Positions 17,897-27,354 of a stretch of DNA of 64,000 bases are shown piece by piece. This DNA comes from Desulfotomaculum nigrificans DSM 574 (GTDB lineage Bacteria; Bacillota; Desulfotomaculia; Desulfotomaculales; Desulfotomaculaceae), in the NCBI RefSeq assembly GCF_000189755.2, contig NZ_KI912183.1, forward strand, positions 932,257 through 996,256, in the 5' to 3' direction. Position 1 is the stretch's first letter; every line of letters starts with the position of its first letter. Below the pieces are notes generated by a model. The model ran no database searches and was not told where the DNA came from. It worked only from the letters and a program-made list of their open reading frames with translations. The translations under genes were made by a program, and so were the position numbers.

Positions 17897-19330
17897 TTAG
17901 TTTAAATTAGCCACAATATCCCTGGCAATGGCTACCCCGCAGGCGCCGGCCTGGGCTAAGCCGCGGGTGATCCCTGCACCGTCCCCACCGGCGTACAAAC
18001 CGCGAATTTCAGTCATGAAGTTATTATCTAACTTGGGACGGGAGGAATAGAACTTGGCCTCTACCCCGTAAAGCAGGGTGTGTTCGGAAGCGATACCGGG
18101 GGTTACCGCATCCAGGGCTTCAATCATTTCGATAATGCTCTTCATGGTGTTATAGGGTAACACCAGGCTCAAGTTGCCAGGCACCGCCTCTTTTAAGGTA
18201 GGCTCGATAAATCCTTCCTTAATTCGTTTTTCTGTTGACCGGCGGCCCTTCAGAATATCACCAAATCTTTGCACTAACACGCTGCCGTTGGATAAATCAT
18301 TGGCCAGCCGCGAAATGGATTTAGCATATTCAATGGGTTTGTCAAAGGGATAGGAGAATTTATGAGATACCAGCAGGGCAAAGTTGGTATTAGTACTGCC
18401 CAGTTTTTTATCCTTGTAGGCATGACCGTTGGCCAGCATTACTCCGCTGTGATTTTCTATCACCACGTGGCCGGAGGGGTTGCTGCAGAAAGTTCTGACA
18501 GTGGTGCCAACGGATGTACGATAGATAAATTTACCCTCATAAAGGTTCTCATTAATTTCTTCCATAATGGTATCCAGGGTTTCTACCCGTACCCCAACGT
18601 CCACCTGGTTATTGGTCATTTCTAAACCACGGCGTTTTAAAACTTGAGTCAGCCATTCGTTACCGTCCCGACCAGGTACAATAACAACTCTATCAGCATT
18701 AAATTCTTCACTTTTATTGGTGACAATACCCTTAACGTAATATTTATCACCATCTTTTTCAGTTAAAATATCCTCCACTTCGGTTTCAAACATCATGTCC
18801 ACATGCTGTTTAAGAAACTCAAAGATGCTTTTTAATATTTCCAGGTTTTGTTCGGTTCCCAGGTGCCGTACCTGCGCCCGCAATAACTTCAAACCAACGC
18901 CCAAGCCCCGTTTTTCAATGGCCTTAACAGCCGGGGTGGTGGGATCAGACACGGCGGATTTGGCCCCGTGTTTGGTATTAATGTCATTTACATATTTAAT
19001 TAACTCCAAAACTTCCGAAGGGTTCCTATAGTCGGTGAGCCACCCGCCAAACTCGGTGGTGATATTGAATTTACCGTCGGAGTAAGCACCGGCACCGCCA
19101 AAACCATTCGTAATAGAGCAAGTGGGCAAGCATCCAGCTACTTCTTTCTTCTTTGTAGGCGGTGGACACTTCACTATTTTCTTCTGTAAAATTGGGCAAG
19201 CACGTTTGTATATATCTCTACCTTTATCAATTAATAACACTTTTAATTGAGGTGCTTTTAAAACCAACTCATAGCAAGTAAAGATACCGGCCGGACCGGC
19301 TCCCACCACAATTACATCATAGTTTTTCAT
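17897..19330 (-). CDS. FAD-dependent dehydrogenase (COG2509-like)
   Basis: A 477-residue flavoprotein. The N terminus has the dinucleotide-binding motif VVGAGPAG followed by an FAD-binding region; a cysteine-containing insert (CPILQ, KCPPP) and NGFGGAGAYSDGK match the uncharacterised FAD-dependent family seen widely in anaerobes. The C terminus GGDGAGITRGLAQAGACG is the second FAD contact. Substrate is unknown. ATG 19330 follows GGAGGTG at 5 nt; upstream in-frame starts have no such site. Confidence 0.85.
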   Translation of the reverse strand: MKNYDVIVVGAGPAGIFTCYELVLKAPQLKVLLIDKGRDIYKRACPILQKKIVKCPPPTKKKEVAGCLPTCSITNGFGGAGAYSDGKFNITTEFGGWLTDYRNPSEVLELIKYVNDINTKHGAKSAVSDPTTPAVKAIEKRGLGVGLKLLRAQVRHLGTEQNLEILKSIFEFLKQHVDMMFETEVEDILTEKDGDKYYVKGIVTNKSEEFNADRVVIVPGRDGNEWLTQVLKRRGLEMTNNQVDVGVRVETLDTIMEEINENLYEGKFIYRTSVGTTVRTFCSNPSGHVVIENHSGVMLANGHAYKDKKLGSTNTNFALLVSHKFSYPFDKPIEYAKSISRLANDLSNGSVLVQRFGDILKGRRSTEKRIKEGFIEPTLKEAVPGNLSLVLPYNTMKSIIEMIEALDAVTPGIASEHTLLYGVEAKFYSSRPKLDNNFMTEIRGLYAGGDGAGITRGLAQAGACGVAIARDIVANLN

Positions 19331-19503
19331 GGCGACACCTCCATTTTCAACACAATTAGCTTTGATCACAAACGTACTTATTATGAAGCATTTCCCCAAA
19401 TATTGCAAGAGTTAATTAATGTCAACCTAAAAAAAACACCGGCGGAATACTTCGCTAAGTTTTTGAAAAAAGACCGATATGCTAATTTGGCTTTCCACAT
19501 AAC

Positions 19504-19543
19504 AGAAGACCATGACAGGTTAGTTACCTGCATGGTCTCTTCT
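19504..19543. terminator. Long hairpin terminator after fdhA
   Basis: A 17-nt arm at 19504-19520 pairs with 19526-19543 with one bulge and a 5-nt loop. It lies directly beyond the stop codon of the formate dehydrogenase. Confidence 0.75.
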
Positions 19544-19544
19544 T

Positions 19545-22226
19545 TTAACTATACTTGGTTATCTTAACGGCACAGACCTTTAGCTCCGGCTCATTGGCCA
19601 CCGGGTCGGTGGCGGTGGTGGTGAGTACGTTGGCATTCCCCTCCGCATAGTGGAAGGTCATGAAGGTGGTCCCCCTTAAAATCTTGTCCGTTACCCTGGC
19701 GGTGGTGGTGATGGTACCCCGGCGGGAGCTTACCTGTACTGTGTCACCGTCTTTAATCCCCAGTTGTGCCGCATCCTGGGAATTAATTTCAATAAAGCTG
19801 GCAGGCGCCATGTGATTGAGAGCCGCCACTCTACCGGTCATGGTTCTGGTGTGATAATGGTACAATACCCGGCCGGTAGTCAGGATGAAGGGATAATCCT
19901 TATCAACCTGCTCCGCCGAAGGAACATGCTCACAAGCCACGAATTTGCCTTTACCCCGCATGAAGCTGCCCACATGAAGGATGGGTGTGCCGGGATGATC
20001 TTTATCCGGCACCGGCCAAACCAGACCGGAAATATTTTCTAACCGATCGTAGCTAACTCCGGCAAATTGCGGTGTTACCGAAGCAATCTCATCCATGATT
20101 TCAGACGGGTGATGATAGATTTTGGGGTAGCCCATCTTGTTCATAATTTCGGTGAGAATCAGCCAGTCGGGCTTGGCTTGGCCCGGGGCTTTCACCGCTT
20201 TTCTGACCCGCTGGATTCTCCGGTCGGTACTGGTGAAGGTGCCGTCTTTCTCGGCAAAGGAGGTGGCGGGCAGCACCACATGAGCCAGTTGGGCTGTTTC
20301 AGTCAGGAAGATATCCTGTACCACCAGGAAATCCAGGGATTTCAAGGCATGCTCAATGTGGTTGGTGTCCGGGTCAGACACCATGGGGTTTTCTCCTAAG
20401 ACATACAGGGCTTTTAGCTCACCTTGATGGGCTGCTTCCATCATTTGTGACACTGTTAGGCCGGGATGTCTGGGCAGAGTAACTCCCCAGGCCCGTTCAA
20501 ATTTTTCAATTACCCCGGCCTGAACAATTTTTTGATAACCGGGCAGATCCCCCGGCAAAGCCCCCATATCGCAGGAACCCTGCACGTTGTTTTGACCCCT
20601 TAAAGGGTTTACCCCCGCCTTTGGCTTACCCACTTGGCCGCACAGCATAGCCAAATTAGCAATGGACAGAACATTGCTGGTGCCGGAAATATGCTGGGTA
20701 ATGCCCATGGCATAAAGTATGGAAGCATTGTCAGCCCGGCCATAGGTGCGAGCCGCCTCAATAATTAACTGTTCCGGTACGCCGCAGATGTCCGCCACTA
20801 CCCCGGGGCTATACCTGGCCACCGTGGCCTTTAGCTCTTCGTAACCTTCACAGCGGGATTGGATAAACTCTTCATCCAACAACCCTTCATTAATAATCAC
20901 ATGCATCATCCCGTTAAGGAGAGCAGTGTTGGTGCCGGGTTTTAGTTGCAAATAAATATCCGCTTTGGCCGCCAGCGGGATCTGCCGGGGATCGGCCACA
21001 ATCAGCTTGGCCCCTTTATTGATGGCCTGCTGCACCTGGTAGGAAATTACCGGGTGATTCTCGGTAGTATTGGAGCCAATGATAAAGATAACATCGGTAT
21101 CCCGAATATCATGAATAGGGTTGGTCATGGAACCACTACCAAAGGAGGTTGCAAGACCTGCAACCGTAGTGGCGTGTCAGAGGCGGGCGCAGTGGTCGAT
21201 GTTGTTGGTACCGATCACTGCCCGCATAAACTTCTGCATTAGGTAATTTTCTTCATTGGTGCATCTGGCCGAAGACAGCCCACCAATAGCATCCGGGCCA
21301 TATACCTCTTTAACGTCGGTTAACTTCTCGGCGATCAGGTTGTATGCCTCTTCCCAGCTGGCTTCCACCAGTTGCCCGTTTTTCCTGATTAAAGGTGTCT
21401 TTAAGCGATCCGGGTGATGGATGAAATTAAAACCAAACTTGCCCTTCACACAGAGCTTGCCCTCGTTAGACATGCCGTTAGCCGGCTGCACTTCCACCAC
21501 CTGACCGTCCTTCACCCGCAAAATCATTTGACAGCCGGTGCCACAATAGGGACAGGTGGTCAAAGTCTCGGTTACTTCCCACTTGCGGTACTTGGTCTTG
21601 GATTTGGGGTTTAAGGCTCCCACCGGACAAACTGAACTGCAGTTACCGCAGAATAGACAGGACGTACCGTGCAAAGTATTTTCCGAGGTAGGGGTAATCC
21701 GTTTAACGCCGTTGATTTCTACCATTTGAATGGCGCCGGCCCCCACTATTTCGTTACACACTTGCACACATTTGCCGCACAAAATGCACTTGGACTGATC
21801 CCGTTCAAAAAACGGGTTGCTGTCATCAATGGGATAGTCATAGGGCTGAGCGGCGATGGTGCTCTTCTCCAGGCCGTAAAGCTGGCAGTAGTCCTGCAAC
21901 AGGCAGTCGCCGCTCTTGGCACAGGTCATACACTTCAGCGGGTGCCTGGATAAAATGACGTTAAGGGCTTCCTTTCTGGCCGTCACTGCCAACTCGCTTT
22001 CCGTTAAGATTTCCATACCGGCCTCTACCTGGGTGGTGCAGGCCAGCACCGGTTCCGTCCGGCCCAGCACTTCCACTGCACATACTCGGCAGTTACCCAG
22101 TGGTTTTAGGCCCGGTTCGTGGCAAAGGGAAGGAATGTTAATATGCAAACTCCGGGCCGCTTCAATAATGGAGGTGCCTTCCTTAACCAGCACAGGCTTG
22201 CCGTTTATTTTCACTGCAATCATCAT
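19545..22226 (-). CDS. fdhA: Selenocysteine formate dehydrogenase, alpha subunit
   Basis: An 893-residue molybdo/tungsto-bis-MGD enzyme read through an in-frame TGA. The N terminus is a [2Fe-2S] domain, then a His-Cys3 cluster motif, two [4Fe-4S] motifs (CILCGKCVQVC, CLFCGNCSSVC) and the catalytic [4Fe-4S] motif (CPYCGTGC). The catalytic residue is codon 350, TGA at 21177-21179, in the context DHCARL-Sec-HATTVAGL, equivalent to the Sec of FdhF. A SECIS hairpin follows directly. Simple gene callers would split it into two. The start overlaps the upstream hydrogenase gene by 44 nt, so the products are probably coupled and form a soluble formate/H2 complex. ATG 22226 or 22223 follows AAAGGGGG. 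Confidence 0.95.
21140..21179 (-). promoter_or_regulatory. Bacterial SECIS element of fdhA
   Basis: Downstream of the UGA on the minus strand, GGTTGC (21165-21160) pairs with GCAACC (21152-21147) around a 7-nt AGGTCTT loop. The apical loop sequence GGTTGCAGGTCT matches the SECIS of E. coli fdhF, which recruits SelB. The distance from the UGA to the stem is right for a bacterial SECIS. Confidence 0.93.
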
Positions 22227-23964
22227 TTGTGCCCCCTTTACTGATGTTGCTGCGGTCAGTGTAGTGTGTATGCAGTAATTCATGGGCCAGGTGCCCGTTG
22301 GGTTCTGTCAAGAATTGTTCGTACACTGCCTTAATGGCCGGGTTTTCATGGGACTTGCGCACAGCTTTGCCTTCATCAATGGCATAAAGGCCCCTGGCCC
22401 GGTTTTGTATTTCCGTTGACATCACCGGTAGCGGTTGACCGCCGCCGGCAATACACCCCCCGGGGCAACCCATCACTTCAATAAAATGGTACGGCGAGCT
22501 GCCGTCCTTAATCTGCTCCATGATCCTGGCCGCATTTCGGGCGCCGCTCACCACCGCCAGCCGCAGGGTCTGCCCGTTTAAGGTGATTTCCGCCTCTTTC
22601 ACCCCAGCAAGACCACGTACCGGCATAAACTCGATTTTTTCCCGCTGGGTACCGGTAATTACCTCGGAGATGGTGCGCACGGCAGCTTCCATCACCCCCC
22701 CGGTAACACCAAAGATAGTGCCCGCCCCGGTGGCAAAACCCAGGTCATAATCAAAATCGCCATCAGCTAACTGGTTAAAGTTAATTTTATTCAATCTTAT
22801 CAGCTTGGCCAGTTCCCGGGTGGTCAACACGATATCCACTTCCCGTATGCCATCCCGGGCCATTTCCGGTCGGCTGGCTTCAAACTTCTTGGTTACACAG
22901 GGCATCACGGACACCACGCAAATCTTGCCCGGGTTCAGGTTCTCCTTTTGGGCGTAAAAGGTCTTGGCGATGGCCCCAAACATTTGCTGGGGCGACTTGC
23001 AAGAGGAAAGGTGCGGCAGCAGCTGTGGGTAATTTTGCTCGGCAAACTTAACCCAGCTAGGGCAGCAGGAGGTAATCATCGGCAGTTGGCCGCTGTTATT
23101 CAACCGACCTAAAAATTCTGTCCCTTCCTCCATAATAGTCAAATCCGCGCTGAAATCAGTATTGAATACTTTATCTACTCCCAGCAGGCGTAAGGCAGTT
23201 ACCAATTTGCCGGATACATCGGTGCCGGCAGGCAGCTTAAATTCTTCACCCAGGGCCACTTTAACCGCCGGGGCGATTTGCACCAATACCGTCATATCCG
23301 GGTCCGCCACGGCTTTGGTAAACTGGTAAATGGACAAATTCTCAGTAATGGCACCTACCGGACAAACATTGATGCACTGACCACAATAAATGCAGCTGGT
23401 TTCGGCAATGGGCAAACCACTTACAGTATCAATAATTTCTTCCGCACCGTGCCGGACATATCCTAAGGCGCCAATGCCCTGCACCTGATCACAAACCGCC
23501 ACACACCGGCCACATTTAATACATTTGTTCATATCCCGCAGTAGCGATGGGCTGGACAGGTCCTTGTCCACCATTTGGGCCTGGCTGCGGAAAGTAACGG
23601 TATCCATATCAATACCTAACTGGTACACCAGATCCTGCAGTTGACAATCACCCTGACTCCGGAAACAGGTCAAACAGTCATTGGGGTGGCTGCTTAAAAT
23701 CTCCCTGAGCCGCCGCTCCCGCAGGGCCTTAACTCTGGCGGAATCAGTAACAATCTCCATGCCTTCAGTAATTTCTGTCTCACAGGCCAGCACCGGGTTA
23801 GCTGACCCGGCCACTTCCACCACACATATACCACAGTTACCCGCCACGCCAAGCTTAGCGTGATAGCACAAAGTAGGAATATGAATGTCGCATATCCTGG
23901 CTGCTTCCAGTATGGTCATGGGCCTGTCTGTAGTTATGGGTTGGCCATTGATTATCACCTTCAC
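22183..23964 (-). CDS. [FeFe] hydrogenase catalytic subunit (HndD/HydA-like)
   Basis: A 593-residue group A [FeFe] hydrogenase. Domains in order: [2Fe-2S] (C33, C44, C47, C61), His-Cys3 [4Fe-4S] (H93, C97, C100, C107), two [4Fe-4S] motifs (about 148-201), and the H-cluster domain with all three complete signatures, TSCCPSW (C300, C301), MPCVTK (C356) and EVMGCPGGC (C500, C504). It should reversibly oxidise H2. GTG 23964 follows AAAGGAAG. No HydB/HydC-type flavin subunits are adjacent; instead the gene overlaps the formate dehydrogenase gene. The last residues (after about 580) are poorly conserved. Confidence 0.95.
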   Translation of the reverse strand: MKVIINGQPITTDRPMTILEAARICDIHIPTLCYHAKLGVAGNCGICVVEVAGSANPVLACETEITEGMEIVTDSARVKALRERRLREILSSHPNDCLTCFRSQGDCQLQDLVYQLGIDMDTVTFRSQAQMVDKDLSSPSLLRDMNKCIKCGRCVAVCDQVQGIGALGYVRHGAEEIIDTVSGLPIAETSCIYCGQCINVCPVGAITENLSIYQFTKAVADPDMTVLVQIAPAVKVALGEEFKLPAGTDVSGKLVTALRLLGVDKVFNTDFSADLTIMEEGTEFLGRLNNSGQLPMITSCCPSWVKFAEQNYPQLLPHLSSCKSPQQMFGAIAKTFYAQKENLNPGKICVVSVMPCVTKKFEASRPEMARDGIREVDIVLTTRELAKLIRLNKINFNQLADGDFDYDLGFATGAGTIFGVTGGVMEAAVRTISEVITGTQREKIEFMPVRGLAGVKEAEITLNGQTLRLAVVSGARNAARIMEQIKDGSSPYHFIEVMGCPGGCIAGGGQPLPVMSTEIQNRARGLYAIDEGKAVRKSHENPAIKAVYEQFLTEPNGHLAHELLHTHYTDRSNISKGGTNDDCSENKRQACAG

Positions 23965-24002
23965 TTAGGTCACTTCCTTTACTGTAGATATAAAAATATT
24001 TA

Positions 24003-24029
24003 AAGGGATTGCTTACTGGCAAACCCCTT
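24003..24029 (-). promoter_or_regulatory. Hairpin in the hydrogenase leader
   Basis: On the minus strand AAGGGGTTTGC pairs with GCAATCCCTT (one bulge), followed by TAAATATTTTTAT, about 40 nt before the hydrogenase start. It resembles a terminator and could act as an attenuator in the leader. No ligand-binding domain is recognisable. Confidence 0.4.
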
Positions 24030-24145
24030 AAAGCCTAGTATGTAAGTTTTGTTCTGATGCGAATTATGCCTGGATTTAATTCTACTACTTCATTTTGACT
24101 ATGTAAAATTTTTCACTTTTCTATATTGGCCGAAGAGTACAAATA

Positions 24146-24179
24146 AAAAGGCATCAGGATAAATACCCTGACGCCTTTT
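24146..24179. terminator. Terminator between zinc-ribbon gene and hydrogenase leader
   Basis: AAAAGGCATCAGG (24146-24158) pairs with CCTGACGCCTTTT (24167-24179), one mismatch, 8-nt loop. It lies downstream of the minus-strand zinc-ribbon gene. Confidence 0.8.
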
Positions 24180-24234
24180 ATCATTTAAGGAGGGATGTGA
24201 CCTAAACCTTTATTTTTTTAAATTAGAATATAAT

Positions 24235-24399
24235 TTACCCGTGTATTAAAACCGGGAGACACCTGGTGCAAACCCACTGGCTTTCGCCATTGTATCTACA
24301 GGGTAATAATACACCCTCGTGATCCGAACGGCCGCATCTCAAACAATGTACCTGGTTTTCGAATTTTACTTCCTTGGTCTCCTTTTCTTTATTTTCCAT
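24235..24399 (-). CDS. Small zinc-ribbon protein, 54 aa
   Basis: A 54-residue ORF starts at ATG 24399 after GAGGGGGA. It has a charged N terminus (MENKEKETKE), then CLRCG, a single cysteine in LLPCR, and CTRCLP near the C terminus, which together can bind one zinc. It is followed by a good terminator. The precise family is not recognised; small Cys4 proteins of this kind are often encoded beside sulfur or Fe-S enzymes. It is below the length cut-off of many gene callers. Confidence 0.75.
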   Translation of the reverse strand: MENKEKETKEVKFENQVHCLRCGRSDHEGVLLPCRYNGESQWVCTRCLPVLIHG

Positions 24400-24667
24400 A
24401 AAGCAGTTCCCCCTCGTCCACTGATTGATTTAATGTTAGCAGATACTTGCAGAAACCGGCTATGATACCGGTCACTTAGTTAAAATGATATAAATCACTG
24501 AAACCTTAGAATAATATCAATTAGAATGATTTTTGCCAAAAATGGCAAAAATATACTTAGGATGCTATAAAAAATCCCATGGTAATATATCAATACCATT
24601 TCGGTAACAGAACTTGGGGGAATTATTAAAAAAGGCAAAAAACATTACTGTACGTGGAGGGACTTTT

Positions 24668-24991
24668 ATGCAAGATTTTCCGACACATTTATCAGCAACC
24701 GGGGAGGGGTTAATGGCCTCCTTAGGTAAACCCACCCGCTATCACTTTGAAACATTGGAAGAGTTAAGAAGCTATCTGGAAAACGTAGGCGATGGTGAAG
24801 TTGATTTTAGTGCTATCCCCATTTCCGGCATGGCGGAAAGTTTTCATTACGACGGTAAAGAGAAGGTTGTAACCAGGCTTGATGATAATAAAATGTTTGA
24901 TAATATAGAAGACTTTCTCTGCTACGCCTTCCAATGTGATGATGAGGGTTATCCCCATACCGAATACGTGGATGTGGTTTCTCTAAGCTAA
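24668..24991 (+). CDS. Uncharacterised 107-aa acidic protein
   Basis: A 107-residue cytoplasmic protein with no signal peptide, membrane helix or recognised motif. It is acidic, with a C-terminal segment rich in D/E/Y/F (EDFLCYAFQCDDEG). ATG 24668 follows GGAGGGA at 5 nt. It forms its own unit opposite to the sulfite reductase genes, with a strong bidirectional terminator between them. Function unknown. Confidence 0.75.
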   Translation: MQDFPTHLSATGEGLMASLGKPTRYHFETLEELRSYLENVGDGEVDFSAIPISGMAESFHYDGKEKVVTRLDDNKMFDNIEDFLCYAFQCDDEGYPHTEYVDVVSLS

Positions 24992-24994
24992 TAC

Positions 24995-25032
24995 AAAAGT
25001 AGTGTGCGGCAGCAACACCGCACACTACTTTT
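24995..25032. terminator. Bidirectional terminator
   Basis: A perfect 15-bp stem (24995-25009 with 25018-25032; arm ends AGTGTGCGG/CCGCACACT) has A4 and T4 tails, serving the genes converging on it. Confidence 0.9.
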
Positions 25033-25046
25033 ATTTTGCTAAACTA

Positions 25047-25292
25047 TTAATAAATACCTATTGCTTTTAACAAATATTTTCCCACCATTGGGATGCGCAG
25101 GCCAAAGGCTGGAGCCACCTTTTCTTCATTCCTTAAGCATTCCATAATGGCCAGTGCATCCATACCGGAGCCAAAGGGACCGTAAATCTTTTTTTCCAGA
25201 GTTTCTTCGGGCAAAGAAATGTCCTCCGGTGTGGTAGAAATGAAGTATATATCGGATGCTTCCCGTCGCTTGCATTTAAGAACATAAAACAT
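25047..25292 (-). CDS. Uncharacterised 81-aa protein downstream of sulfite reductase
   Basis: Starting at ATG 25292 behind GGGAGG, the frame gives 81 residues (MFYVLKCKRREASDIYF at the start; GPFGSGMDALAIMECLRNEE in the middle). No domain is recognised. The same orientation and 115-nt distance behind the asrC-like gene suggest the same transcript. An upstream GTG/TTG extension to 25349 lacks a binding site. Confidence 0.65.
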   Translation of the reverse strand: MFYVLKCKRREASDIYFISTTPEDISLPEETLEKKIYGPFGSGMDALAIMECLRNEEKVAPAFGLRIPMVGKYLLKAIGIY

Positions 25293-25406
25293 ATGGCCTT
25301 GCCTCCCTCCCCTTGGGAAAATTGTAACAAACCTCAAATCTGGCTGCAACAGGCTTTGAATTAGTGTAAATTTTAAAATAAGAGCGCCAAATTACAATGT
25401 CCCTGG

Positions 25407-26372
25407 CTATCCCTGTTTATAGGTATACCCACCAAACTCAATGTGTTGGACCACCTTAGCCTTAGGTGACAGGGTTACACCCTTCAGTACTTCTTCTTTA
25501 AATGTATGTAACCCAGTGCGGTCAAAAATGTAACCCACATGCTCTTTGGGTAGCGATTTATTAATATACTTGTCAATAAAGCTATAGAGGTTACGGCACA
25601 ATTTTAATACCGTGTCCCGATCCACCCATTGCAGAAAGGTGCGGGCCATGCGGGGGTTCTTCTTTCCGGTGCGACCCATAATTACCACACGAAAGTATTG
25701 CTCCCCCCGGCTTAAAGCGGATTTAGGACAACTGTCCGCACAATCACCGCAGCCAATACAACGGTCGGCATCCCGGACAATTTCTTTACCTGTCCAGGTT
25801 AAGGCGCCCGCCGGGCACTTTTTGACACAGAGTCGGCAACCAACACATTTAGCCGCCTCATAAACCGGCTCGATTTGACCAATAATACCGATATCCTGGG
25901 TATGAGCCTTAACACAATCATTAGGACATCCAGTAATGGCGATTTTCACATGGTAGTCATTGGGGTAGATGGTTCTTTCCACTTCCCAGGCCAGGGCAGT
26001 GGTATCAAAGGCTGCCTTGGGACACACCCGTTCCCCAATGCAGGCACACACGTTGCGAGTTCCTGCAGCAGGATACCCCTTAGTGCTGTCGTCAATTTTA
26101 ACCCCTTTGCTAATCTCTAAACCTTCCAATATAGGTTCAATCATGGCATTAACTTCATCCATATATTTAAAAGGGATCCCTGGTATTTCAAATCCCTGTC
26201 GGGTGGTAATATGGACAGTACCATTACCGTAGCGGTCAGCAATCTCCTGAATTAAGGAAAGGTACTTCACCGGCAAATGGCCGCCGGGCACCCGAATGCG
26301 CAGGCAAGAAAGCTCAGGGTCTTTGGTGATACGCCAGGCATTTTTTATTACCTTTTTTGCATCAATAGCCAT
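25407..26372 (-). CDS. Anaerobic sulfite reductase subunit C-like siroheme protein
   Basis: A 321-residue siroheme/Fe-S protein. The N-terminal half is the nitrite/sulfite reductase ferredoxin-like half-domain (VHITTRQGFEIPGI). The siroheme-[4Fe-4S] ligands appear as CACIGERVC and GCPNDC. Two extra [4Fe-4S] motifs, CVGCRLCVKKCP and CIGCGDCADSCP, are inserted after it. This is the AsrC plan. The electron-input subunits AsrA and AsrB are not in the window, so its donor is unknown. ATG 26372 follows GGGGGG by about 8 nt. Confidence 0.88.
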   Translation of the reverse strand: MAIDAKKVIKNAWRITKDPELSCLRIRVPGGHLPVKYLSLIQEIADRYGNGTVHITTRQGFEIPGIPFKYMDEVNAMIEPILEGLEISKGVKIDDSTKGYPAAGTRNVCACIGERVCPKAAFDTTALAWEVERTIYPNDYHVKIAITGCPNDCVKAHTQDIGIIGQIEPVYEAAKCVGCRLCVKKCPAGALTWTGKEIVRDADRCIGCGDCADSCPKSALSRGEQYFRVVIMGRTGKKNPRMARTFLQWVDRDTVLKLCRNLYSFIDKYINKSLPKEHVGYIFDRTGLHTFKEEVLKGVTLSPKAKVVQHIEFGGYTYKQG

Positions 26373-26627
26373 TTAGTTAACCCCCCAAAGTAATCTTCAA
26401 AACCCAAGAAAAAATTTTACTATAACCAAATGGCTGAAACAATCTATATCCAAATAACCGAACTAGCATGAAATTTGGGACAGTTTGAATATTCTAATTT
26501 GAGAAGTGAGATGTGAAAAGTTATCCCAAGTATACTTCTCCGTACGTACTAACATTAGTTAGCAGCTGGAAGCAAACGGCTAAACCAAAGAAAAATTATT
26601 GTTTCACATAAATCTTACAAAACATTA

Positions 26628-26657
26628 TTGATTTTTTATTATTCGCCATGCTATAAT
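26628..26657 (+). promoter_or_regulatory. Promoter of tRNA-Leu
   Basis: TTGATT (26628-26633) and TATAAT (26652-26657) are separated by 18 nt, placing the start a few bases before the tRNA 5' end at 26678. Confidence 0.75.
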
Positions 26658-26677
26658 AACACTTGCGACTGATACAT

Positions 26678-26760
26678 GTCGGAGTGGCGGAATCGGCAGA
26701 CGCGCACGTTTGAGGGGCGTGTGGGAAACCGTGCGGGTTCAAGTCCCGCCTCCGACACCA
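26678..26760 (+). tRNA. tRNA-Leu (anticodon GAG)
   Basis: An 83-nt class II tRNA with acceptor GTCGGAG/CTCCGAC, discriminator A and encoded CCA, a long variable arm, T loop GGTTCAAGTCC and anticodon loop TTGAGGG, giving anticodon GAG for CUC/CUU. It flanks the arsenic island and a decayed integrase, so it is a plausible old attachment site. Confidence 0.95.
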
Positions 26761-26774
26761 AAAAGCCTTGAATT

Positions 26775-26812
26775 ATGGGACTTTGTGGGATTACCACAAA
26801 GTCCCATTTTTT
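26775..26812 (+). terminator. Terminator of tRNA-Leu
   Basis: A perfect 14-bp stem (26775-26788 with 26794-26807, loop GATTA) followed by T6. Confidence 0.93.
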
Positions 26813-26907
26813 GTTTACGCATCCGCGATGTGTGGGATGTTGAAAAACGAGTAGTGTGCGATGGCTAGTTATTAGTCCCACACGACCAAAAAAACAAAAC
26901 GAAGAAC

Positions 26908-27232
26908 ATGACTTTTGATGAAGCCGCGGAACTTTTCTTAGGGAATGTCTATTAGAAGGGACAGAGTGAGAAAACCATTCGGGTGGCATCAGGAAAATCT
27001 ACACGTTCTTAGGAAAACCCCAATATAGGAAGGTCAAGATACCACGCCATCCAAGATAACTGAGCACATCTTAAAGAATAACTTTATCGGAGCGCAGTTA
27101 AAAAAGGTCTTAAGGCAAACAAATGGCAGAATTAGGACTTGCCAAGCAATGTTTAAATTCCTGTTTGGAGAAGGCTATATTACCTCCAATCCAGCCAAAA
27201 ACTTGGATTTAATCTGCTTGATAAACCAATAG
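26908..27232 (+). pseudogene. Decayed tyrosine-recombinase (integrase) N-terminal fragment
   Basis: Joining three frames gives a recognisable integrase core-binding domain: MTFDEAAELFLGNVY, a stop, then KGQSEKTIR, a frame change to IRKIYTFLGKP, and another to ITEHILKNNF, ending FKFLFGEGYITSNPAKNL. The last string is the classic end of the SAM-like domain before the catalytic domain, which is absent. The remnant starts about 150 bp after tRNA-Leu. Together these suggest an integrative element once entered at this tRNA and was largely lost. Confidence 0.75.
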
Positions 27233-27354
27233 ATGTGACCTACATCATCCCTATCTATTAGGCCAGATCTGTCATAGCCCCTAATTAGTAAAGAAAAAAC
27301 GGTAAGGTCAAATCCTCACCGGTTAGTATCTGTAATTCTAACTTCATACAAGTA

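Noticed and set aside
19545-22226. Two separate formate dehydrogenase genes
   Set aside because: The frame is continuous across the TGA, the Sec position is conserved, and a SECIS element is present; the second 'gene' would start mid-domain.
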